Assembly: GCF_040812015.1 (NCBI RefSeq)
Contig: NZ_JBFNXJ010000017.1
Location: 28,590-92,589 of the forward strand
Source of the DNA: Chitinivorax sp. PXF-14
Lineage (GTDB): Bacteria > Pseudomonadota > Gammaproteobacteria > Burkholderiales > SCOH01
Direction: 5' to 3'
Length of the DNA: 64,000 nt
The position numbers and the translations under genes were made by a program. This document shows, in pieces, positions 1 through 6,608 of this stretch. Below the pieces are notes generated by a model that was given only the letters and a program-made list of their open reading frames with translations, had not been told where the DNA came from and did not search any database. Position 1 is the stretch's first letter. Every line of letters starts with the position of its first letter.

Positions 1-1245
1 CCGCACGGCCTGCACTTCGATGCCTACCGAAACAAGCTGGTACGGACGCATCTGCCCGGCGGCAACGGCAACCCCTTGCAGCGCATCAAGCTCGCGCTGG
101 CACGGCACATGCTGAAGGCAGCGGCTCAGCCCCGCCTGTCGTACCGCTCGGCGGGTGACGGTGCCAGCGTGCTGGAACAGATTCTGGACCTGGCGCGCTG
201 GGCGCCCAGTGGCGACAATACGCAGGTATGGCGTTTCGAAATTACCGGCGAATACCGCTTCACCATCCATACCTTCGATACGCGCGATGAGGTGGTGTAC
301 GACGTGGATGGCCGCCCGAGCCAGCTGTCTGTCGGCGCGCTGATCGAGACGCTCGACATCGCGGCCAGCCGCTTCGGCCTGGCCGTTCAATATGCGCGGC
401 GAGGGACGGCGGAGAACGAAACGAAAAGCCAGTACGACGTCACGCTGGTACCGGCCCCCACCCGCAGCACCAGCGAGCTGTTCGACCAGTTGACGGTACG
501 CAGCGTGCAGCGACGCCCGCTCAGCACGGCGCCGCTCGGCGCGCAGCAGAAACAAGCCCTGGAATCCGCTCTGGGCGGCCATTTTCGCGTCGAATGGATG
601 GAAGGCTCGGCGCAACGCTGGAAAGTCGCCCGCATCCTGTTCCGCAACGCCAAGATCCGGTTGACCATGCCGGAAGCCTACAAGGTACATAAGGCGATCA
701 TCGCCTGGGATGCGCAATACAGCGAAGACCGCCTGCCCGACCAGGCCGTCGGGCTCGACCCCATCGGCCTCAAGCTGATGCGCTGGGCCATGCACAGCTG
801 GGGCCGGGTGAAACTGCTGAACACCTATTTTGCTGGCACCTGGCTACCCCGCCTGCAGCTCGACCTGATCCCCGGCCTGGCTTGCGCCGCACACTTCATG
901 CTGGTGGCAGAGCAGGCCCCCCGCACGGTGGACGACTATGTTGAGGCAGGGCGTGCCGTGCAGCGCTTCTGGCTCACGGCCTGCAAGCTGGGCCTGCAGT
1001 TGCAGCCCGAAATGACGCCGCTGATCTTCGCCAGCTATGTGCGCGCCAACAAGCGCTTCTCGCAGGAAGCGGGGCTGTGGGAGCAAGCCGTCAAGCTGTC
1101 GGCCAGATTATCCGCCCACGTTGGCGAGCAGACCCTGAACCGGGCGGTGTTCATGGGCCGGATCGGCGCAGGCCCCGCCGCCACGGCCCGCTCGACGCGG
1201 CTGCCGCTGAGCAAGCTGCTCGTCACGCCCACGGCCCCTCGCTGA
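1..1245 (+). CDS. Nitroreductase-type protein, 5' end cut by window (possible ThiF/E1-nitroreductase fusion)
   Basis: The reading frame is open from base 1, so the start lies outside the window; a TTG at 76 has no ribosome binding site. From about 140 onward the product shows a nitroreductase-like FMN fold, beginning with LSYRSAGDGASVLEQILDL and the typical ARWAPSGDNTQ motif. Internal and C-terminal parts are consistent with the large, divergent nitroreductases associated with MoeY/ThiF-type proteins. The residues encoded by bases 1-75 (FDAYRNKLVRTHLPGG) resemble, from memory, the end of a ThiF-like adenylyltransferase domain, so the full gene may be an E1-nitroreductase fusion; that is inference. 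It ends 3 bases before the glycosyltransferase gene and is probably co-transcribed with it. Substrate unknown. Confidence 0.7.
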   Translation, partial: PHGLHFDAYRNKLVRTHLPGGNGNPLQRIKLALARHMLKAAAQPRLSYRSAGDGASVLEQILDLARWAPSGDNTQVWRFEITGEYRFTIHTFDTRDEVVYDVDGRPSQLSVGALIETLDIAASRFGLAVQYARRGTAENETKSQYDVTLVPAPTRSTSELFDQLTVRSVQRRPLSTAPLGAQQKQALESALGGHFRVEWMEGSAQRWKVARILFRNAKIRLTMPEAYKVHKAIIAWDAQYSEDRLPDQAVGLDPIGLKLMRWAMHSWGRVKLLNTYFAGTWLPRLQLDLIPGLACAAHFMLVAEQAPRTVDDYVEAGRAVQRFWLTACKLGLQLQPEMTPLIFASYVRANKRFSQEAGLWEQAVKLSARLSAHVGEQTLNRAVFMGRIGAGPAATARSTRLPLSKLLVTPTAPR

Positions 1246-1248
1246 TCC

Positions 1249-2466
1249 ATGATGTTGGACGCTCGCCGCCCCAGAATCCTGTTTGTCGCCGAAGCCGTCA
1301 CGCTGGCCCATGTCGGGCGCATGCTGGCGCTCGCCGAGACCCTCGATCGCAGCCGATACGAGCCACTGGTCGCCTGTGACCCGCGTTACCGCATGGCGAT
1401 CGGCACCCCCAGCGTTCCGCTGCATGATATCCACACCATTCCCAGCGAGCAGTTTTTCAACGCCCTGGATGGCGGCAAGCCGATCTACCGCAAGCAGGAT
1501 CTGATCACCTACGTCGAGGAAGACCTCAAGCTGATCGAATCCTTCCGGCCGGATGTCGTCGTCGGGGATTTCCGCCTGTCGCTGGCCGCCAGCGCCCGTC
1601 TGGCCAAGGTGCCCTATATCAGCCTCACCAACGCCTACTGGAGTCCGTTTGCGGACATCCGCTATGTCGTGCCGGACATCCCTCCCACACGGATTCTGGG
1701 TGTGCGCATGGCACAAAAGCTGTTCGACCTGGTCAGGCCCCTGGCCTTTGCCCAACACGCCGCCCCGATCAACGGCATGCTGCGCCATTTCAACCAGCCG
1801 CGCCTGCCGGCTGATTTGCGCCACGCCTATACCAACGCCGATTTCACGCTCTATTCGGACATCGCGGAGCTGGTGCCGACACGGCAGCTGCCATCGCACC
1901 ACCAGTTCATCGGTCCCGTCCAGTGGGCGCCCAATGTCGCAGCGCCGGCCTGGTGGGAGCGCATCCCGACCGACAAGCCAGTGGTCTACGTCAACCTGGG
2001 TAGCTCGGGGCATGGAAAATTGCTGCCGGAGGTCATGTCGGCGCTCAGCAATCTCCCCATGACGGTGGTCGGCGCAACCGCCGGCCGCGTCAAACTGGAG
2101 CGCCTGGCAGGAAACGAGTTCGTCGCCGATTTTCTGCCCGGTGATCAGGCTGTGGAGCGGGCCTCGCTGGTGATTTGCAATGGCGGCAGCCCAACCTGCT
2201 ATCAGGCCCTGGCCGCCGGCAAGCCGATAATCGGCATGCCGGTGAATCTCGACCAGTACCTCAACATGTCGCTGGTGGAAAATGCCGGTGCCGGTGTCAG
2301 CTTGCGCAGCGGCAAACACTCGATTGCCAATCTGGTCGAGGCGACCACCCGCATCATCGAAACTGGGCGACAGGGCGAGCAGGCTCGCAGGCTGAGCGGG
2401 TTGATACGGCAATACGATCCCGCCCAGGCCTTCGGTACGCTGCTGACGCGCCTGACCGGTGGGTGA
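1249..2466 (+). CDS. GT1-like (MGT/UGT-type) glycosyltransferase
   Basis: The 405-residue protein has the GT-B layout. The N-terminal acceptor half starts RPRILFVAEAVTLAHVGRML. The C-terminal donor half carries a VNLGSSGHGKLLP strand-loop, then FVADFLPGDQAVERASLVICNGGSPTCYQALAAGKP, which matches the GT1 signature region where the usual His-Gly-Gly is CNGGSPT. It should move a sugar from a nucleotide sugar to a small acceptor or lipid. The start at 1249 follows the previous stop by 3 bases and a second ATG follows at once. The stop is 2 bases before the flavoprotein ATG, so the row is tightly coupled. The acceptor cannot be read from sequence. Placement next to a GMC oxidoreductase and a methyltransferase suggests tailoring of one shared metabolite. 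Confidence 0.8.
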   Translation: MMLDARRPRILFVAEAVTLAHVGRMLALAETLDRSRYEPLVACDPRYRMAIGTPSVPLHDIHTIPSEQFFNALDGGKPIYRKQDLITYVEEDLKLIESFRPDVVVGDFRLSLAASARLAKVPYISLTNAYWSPFADIRYVVPDIPPTRILGVRMAQKLFDLVRPLAFAQHAAPINGMLRHFNQPRLPADLRHAYTNADFTLYSDIAELVPTRQLPSHHQFIGPVQWAPNVAAPAWWERIPTDKPVVYVNLGSSGHGKLLPEVMSALSNLPMTVVGATAGRVKLERLAGNEFVADFLPGDQAVERASLVICNGGSPTCYQALAAGKPIIGMPVNLDQYLNMSLVENAGAGVSLRSGKHSIANLVEATTRIIETGRQGEQARRLSGLIRQYDPAQAFGTLLTRLTGG

Positions 2467-2468
2467 TC

Positions 2469-4079
2469 ATGTCTGCGGACATCCTTCAACGCGAGTGGGA
2501 CTGCATCATCGTCGGCACCGGCATGGGGGGCGCCACCCTCGGCCATGCGCTGGCGCGTGCGGGTTGGCGCGTGCTGTTCTGCGAACAGGGTCGGGACACG
2601 ACACGAGGCGGGCGCTCTGGCGACTATGCGGAGACTTACTTCGATCGCCCCGACTATCCGCAGGACAAGCACGGCGAGATACTGCAACAGGCCGGCCGCT
2701 GGGCCGAGTCGCTGGTCATCGAGCAGAACGGCCGCAGCCACCGCCACATGCCGTTCATCGGCTGTGGCACCGGGGGCTCCAGTGCCCTGTACGGCATGGC
2801 GCTGGAGCGATTCTTCCCCGAAGATTTCGAGCCCGCACGGCACCATCCAGGGCACAACAGCACACTCCCGGAGCGCTGGCCCATCAGTTATCGGGAGCTG
2901 CTCCCCTTCTATGCCGAGGCCGAAGCGCTATTCGACGTGCGGGGCAGCGTCGACCCGCTGAAGGCGAACCATGGCGCCAGCTCGTTCGGCACGCCGCCAG
3001 CGCTGACCCCGCTGAACCAGGAGTTGTTCGAGCACTTTCAACACAAGGGCCTGCACCCTTACCAGATCCCGCTTGCCTGCCGCCTTGTCGAGGGTTGCGC
3101 GTGCTGCCAGGGCTATCTGTGTTCAAAGGGTTGCAAGATTGACGCGGCAACAGCCTGCCTGACCCCGGCGCTGCGCGACTTTGGCGCAGCCCTGCTCGAC
3201 CGTTGCACGGTCACCCGCCTTCATGCCGACACCCAACGGGTGAGTGGCGTGGAGTGCCTGCGCGACGGCGAGCGCTTTACCCTGCGGGCACCGCTCGTGA
3301 TACTGGCGGCCGGTGCATTGAACACCCCTCGCATCCTGCTGCAGTCGACGAGCGAGCAATGGCCGTCCGGCGTCGCCAACCACTCGGGCCTGGTCGGCCG
3401 CAACCTGATGCATCACTACACCGACCTGTACGTGCTCACGCCGCGAGGGCGTGGCGACAACCGGATGAAGCAGATCGCCTTCAACGACCTGTACCTGTCA
3501 CCCGCCGGCAAACTCGGCACGGTGCAATCGTTCGGCCGGCTACCGCCGCCTGGCATCCTGGCCGAATCGCTCAAGGCCGACATTGCCAAGAGCCGTTTCT
3601 CGGCCCTGCAACCCGTGTACGGCCTGGTCAAGCCGGGCCTCCGGCGGGCATTGGGCGGCATGGTCGAGCATAGCGTCGTGCTGGCCACGATCGTGGAAGA
3701 CCTGCCCTATGCCGACAACCAGGTACGGGTTGTCGACGGGAAAATCCACATCCGTTATCGGACCCGGCCCGAGGAGCTCGGCAGAATTCAGCTGATGCGG
3801 AGCAAGATGGCCGAGCTGCTCGCCCCTTACGCCTACAAGCTGATCAAGCAGGCCGAAAACCCCGAGTTGATCGCCCATGCCTGCGGCACCTGCCGTGCCG
3901 GCGATAAGCCCGGCGACAGCGTGGTCGACCGCAACAATCGTTGCCACGACCTGCCCAATCTCTATATCGTCGACAGCGCGTTTTTCCCGTCGAGCGGCGG
4001 CACCAACCCATCCCTGACCATCGCAGCCAACGCCCTGCGGGTTGCCCGCCACCTCATCGACAACGCCCGACAGCCCTAA
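2469..4079 (+). CDS. GMC-family FAD-dependent oxidoreductase
   Basis: 536 residues from the ATG at 2469, two bases after the glycosyltransferase stop; an open frame extends further upstream but overlaps that gene. An N-terminal FAD-binding motif (CIIVGTGMGGATLGHALARA, about residues 12-31) is followed by a flavin loop GCGTGGSSALYGMALERF. The C-terminal GMC module contains HACGTCRAGD and LYIVDSAFFPSSGGTNPSLT, the usual end of choline dehydrogenase-like enzymes. A cysteine-rich stretch (CRLVEGCACCQGYLCSKGC, about residues 203-221) is found in a subgroup of GMC proteins and could bind metal. Likely oxidation of an alcohol, possibly on a glycosylated product of the neighbouring transferase. Substrate unknown. 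Confidence 0.85.
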   Translation: MSADILQREWDCIIVGTGMGGATLGHALARAGWRVLFCEQGRDTTRGGRSGDYAETYFDRPDYPQDKHGEILQQAGRWAESLVIEQNGRSHRHMPFIGCGTGGSSALYGMALERFFPEDFEPARHHPGHNSTLPERWPISYRELLPFYAEAEALFDVRGSVDPLKANHGASSFGTPPALTPLNQELFEHFQHKGLHPYQIPLACRLVEGCACCQGYLCSKGCKIDAATACLTPALRDFGAALLDRCTVTRLHADTQRVSGVECLRDGERFTLRAPLVILAAGALNTPRILLQSTSEQWPSGVANHSGLVGRNLMHHYTDLYVLTPRGRGDNRMKQIAFNDLYLSPAGKLGTVQSFGRLPPPGILAESLKADIAKSRFSALQPVYGLVKPGLRRALGGMVEHSVVLATIVEDLPYADNQVRVVDGKIHIRYRTRPEELGRIQLMRSKMAELLAPYAYKLIKQAENPELIAHACGTCRAGDKPGDSVVDRNNRCHDLPNLYIVDSAFFPSSGGTNPSLTIAANALRVARHLIDNARQP

Positions 4080-4094
4080 GGGGAGACCCACATC

Positions 4095-4997
4095 ATGTCC
4101 AGCGAAGCTGCCACCCGCCCGACCTATCAATGCAAGATTTGCGGCTACCAGACGCAATCACCCGCTGCCAGCGAGTGCGGGCAGGCACGTGGCAATACCG
4201 AGCGTTTCAGGCAGCAGCAATTCAATCTGTGGCAATGCCCGAAGTGCCAGAGCATCCACAATGTGGACCCGGTCGATTTTCAGGACATCTACACCAACTA
4301 TCCGCTCAATATGCGGCGCCTGGACGTGTTTGCCAAAGGTACGCTGGCCAATCTGCTGAAGCGGCTGCAGTTCGCCGGCCTGCGCAAGGATGCGCGGATT
4401 CTCGACATGGGCTGCGGCAACGGCCTGATGCTCGAATACCTGCGTGAACAGGGGTATGGCGATGTTCACGGCTACGACCCCTACGTGCAGGGCTACGCAA
4501 CCCCGCCCACCGGCCAGCAGTTCGACTGCGTGATCGCCAATGACGTCATCGAGCATGTGCCCGACCCGCGGCAATTTGCCAAGGACTGTGCCGGCCTGGT
4601 CAAGCCTGGCGGCCTGCTGTACATCGGTACTGCAGACGTCGAGGGCGTCGACATGAGCAATCTCTCCAGTGAGCTGATGCGCTTGCACCAGCCCTTCCAC
4701 CGGGTGCTGTTCAACCAGCAGAGCCTCGAAAAGATCGGCCGCGACACAGGCCTGGCCCTGCTCAAAAGCTACCGCCGATCCTACATGGACACGCTGAAGC
4801 CATTCTCGAACTATCGCTTTCTCGACGAATTCAGCAAGGCCTTGGGCCATGTGGTGGACCGATCGCTGGCGCCAGATGCGGGCAAGGTCATCCTCAAAAA
4901 GCCCAGCCTGCTGTTCTATGCCTTTTTTGGCTATTTCCTGCCCTGCGCCTATGAACCGGCGATCGTGTTGAAGAAAGCCCCAGGGCAAGGCCTCTGA
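4095..4997 (+). CDS. Class I SAM-dependent methyltransferase with N-terminal zinc ribbon
   Basis: 300 residues. The N-terminus has two CxxC pairs (CKICGYQ near residue 11 and CPKCQS near residue 49), a likely zinc ribbon. The methyltransferase core follows with motif I ILDMGCGNGLMLEYL and a later FDCVIANDVIEHVPDPRQF segment, as in the UbiG/Methyltransf_23 type. It begins 15 bases after the flavoprotein stop, behind a GGGGAGAC ribosome site, so it closes the four-gene row. Such enzymes are common in polysaccharide and natural-product clusters. A role in O- or C-methylation of the row's product is inference. Confidence 0.8.
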   Translation: MSSEAATRPTYQCKICGYQTQSPAASECGQARGNTERFRQQQFNLWQCPKCQSIHNVDPVDFQDIYTNYPLNMRRLDVFAKGTLANLLKRLQFAGLRKDARILDMGCGNGLMLEYLREQGYGDVHGYDPYVQGYATPPTGQQFDCVIANDVIEHVPDPRQFAKDCAGLVKPGGLLYIGTADVEGVDMSNLSSELMRLHQPFHRVLFNQQSLEKIGRDTGLALLKSYRRSYMDTLKPFSNYRFLDEFSKALGHVVDRSLAPDAGKVILKKPSLLFYAFFGYFLPCAYEPAIVLKKAPGQGL

Positions 4998-5087
4998 AGC
5001 CCTTATGCCTGGCGGGCTGTGGCGCGATGGCAAGCCGTGTCCGCGTGTAATCGGCAGCCTTCTTCGCATATATCCCCGGCGTCAGAT

Positions 5088-5227
5088 AATTTGACACGCC
5101 GTCAGGCTGAGCAGGCTGGTGTGCCCCCCAATCCACCTGGGCTTCGCAAGCCGATTCGGGGTTTTGCCGGGAAGATGAGGGAAAACGCCAATCAAGCCTC
5201 CTGAGCAGATGTCGGCATTCTTTACAC
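5088..5227 (+). promoter_or_regulatory. Two TTT(G/A)ACAC half-sites upstream of the sigma-54 promoter (possible activator sites)
   Basis: The gap 4998-5370 holds no convincing gene. Within it TTTGACAC (5090-5097) and TTTACAC (5221-5227) share a half-site, about 205 and 75 bases upstream of the -24 element. Sigma-54 promoters need an enhancer-bound activator, and PrsR is encoded nearby. Two short matches can occur by chance, so this is only a candidate. Confidence 0.2.
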
Positions 5228-5301
5228 CCAGCCCACCCGGCCTACCGAACACCCGCCAAAACAACACGCAATATCATGATTTTAATAGATGTTATACAAG
5301 T

Positions 5302-5317
5302 TGGCACGGCCCATGCT
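5302..5317 (+). promoter_or_regulatory. Sigma-54 (RpoN) -24/-12 promoter of the PEP-CTERM gene
   Basis: TGGCACGGCCCATGCT matches the RpoN consensus TGGCACRNNNNTTGCW at every defined position except one (A for the first T of TTGC). The invariant GG (5303-5304) and GC (5315-5316) have the required 12-base separation. It lies 54 bases before the ATG at 5371. The neighbouring prsR encodes a sigma-54 activator, which fits the known PrsK/PrsR/RpoN control of PEP-CTERM genes. Confidence 0.8.
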
Positions 5318-5370
5318 TATGCTTAGGGCGTACAAAGAGTTTTTCAATATCGTTAACCCGAGGAGCAAAC

Positions 5371-6321
5371 ATGAAGCTCAACAAGCTATTTGCGCTGGCG
5401 CCCATCGCCGCAGCAATGGTTGCAGGGCAGGCCCATGCAGGTGCTTATGCCCTGTCGTACAACCACATCAAAGACCTGGTCATCACCTCGTCGCCAGCAT
5501 TCGCTGCTGCTGATATCCAGTCCAAGAGCACGACCCGTGCGGACTTGAACGCAGCAACCGTAAACCACACCGACAGCGGCTTCAATGCGACCGCTGACGC
5601 ACTGGCTTCGCAAATCAACGTTGCCAAGGCAGAAAACGACCTGACTCCGCAAGGCAAGACTGGCGTTAACTACGCTCGTGGCGACGCACAGATCGTTTCG
5701 ATTCAAACCCCGTTCCCGGGCAGCTCGACTCGTGCCTGGAACGTGGCCGAAGCCAACCTGGTAAGCACCGGCACTGCGCTGGGCCAGGCTGAAAACCAAT
5801 CGCTGTCGTCGCTGCAAACCAGCTTCGTTGCGACTAACAACACGACCGTCAGCTTCGACTTCTTCGCTGATCCGTACCTGCGCGCCATCGTTGATCCGGG
5901 CTCGATGCCCCCGACACTGGCTACAGCACGTCTGGCTGTTCAGATCTCCATCGTTGACGACGCAGGCAACACCGTCTTCTCGTGGACGCCCGATGGTCAG
6001 CTGGGTACTGGCATCACCGGTGGTACAGAATCGGCCGATGACACCAGCCTGAACCGCAGCGTTTCGCGTAGCCACATTGCTACCGGCACGGCTGACTACG
6101 ATCCGACTGGCGATGCTTCTGTCGGCGTGGACGTTGGTACTGGCAGCATGAAGCACTTCGCAGCCATCACCAATGCGCTGGCTAACGGCACTTACACCCT
6201 GTTCCTGTCCATGGACGAACGTGCTGACTTGCGTCTGACCGTTCCGGAACCTGGTTCGGCACTGTTGCTGGGTCTGGGTCTGGCTGGTCTGGGCCTGATT
6301 CGCCGCAAGTATGTAGGCTAA
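5371..6321 (+). CDS. Secreted PEP-CTERM sorting-domain protein
   Basis: 316 residues from the ATG at 5371, chosen because of the AGGAG at 5361-5365 and the signal peptide that follows (MKLNKLFALAPIAAAMVAG, cleavage after AHA near residue 26). The mature part is rich in Asn, Thr, Ala and Asp with no recognised enzyme motif. The C-terminus has the full exosortase signal: VPEP, a hydrophobic helix (GSALLLGLGLAGLGLI) and the basic end RRKYVG. Such proteins are exported, then processed by exosortase at the inner membrane, and are tied to exopolysaccharide and floc formation. It is a monocistronic unit with its own sigma-54 promoter and double hairpin after the stop. The exosortase gene itself is not in this window. 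Confidence 0.9.
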   Translation: MKLNKLFALAPIAAAMVAGQAHAGAYALSYNHIKDLVITSSPAFAAADIQSKSTTRADLNAATVNHTDSGFNATADALASQINVAKAENDLTPQGKTGVNYARGDAQIVSIQTPFPGSSTRAWNVAEANLVSTGTALGQAENQSLSSLQTSFVATNNTTVSFDFFADPYLRAIVDPGSMPPTLATARLAVQISIVDDAGNTVFSWTPDGQLGTGITGGTESADDTSLNRSVSRSHIATGTADYDPTGDASVGVDVGTGSMKHFAAITNALANGTYTLFLSMDERADLRLTVPEPGSALLLGLGLAGLGLIRRKYVG

Positions 6322-6383
6322 TACTGGCTTGCCAGTATTGATGACGGGCAAGTGCTGATGCACTTGCCCGTTGTCTTTTTTTG
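6320..6383 (+). terminator. Tandem hairpins and rho-independent terminator after the PEP-CTERM gene
   Basis: First a perfect 8-bp stem AATACTGG / CCAGTATT (6320-6339) starting within the stop codon. Then a 12-bp stem ACGGGCAAGTGC / GCACTTGCCCGT (6344-6355 and 6360-6371) with a TGAT loop, followed by TGTCTTTTTTT. Confidence 0.85.
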
Positions 6384-6558
6384 TCTGCCTATCGCATGCC
6401 AGCCCGATACCAGGCCCGACGATAGACATCCCCGTGCACCTCACCGGTACGGGCCTTCGCACACAGCGTGCCAGCGCATGCCGCCTCCTGGCCCAGGCAA
6501 TGCATTCGGTGTCGCAGCGGGCGGTGTTGCACCGGGATCGCCAGGCAGATTTCAAAGA

Positions 6559-6588
6559 AATGGCGCCAACCGAGAGGCTGGCGCCATT
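6559..6588 (-). terminator. Hairpin terminator between convergent genes, downstream of prsT
   Basis: A perfect 10-bp stem AATGGCGCCA / TGGCGCCATT (6559-6568, 6579-6588) lies 20 bases after the second prsT stop. Read on the minus strand it is followed by TTTCTTT; on the plus strand by TTTTTCC. It can act in both directions. Confidence 0.6.
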
Positions 6589-6608
6589 TTTCCGGGGAGT
6601 TGATCGGG

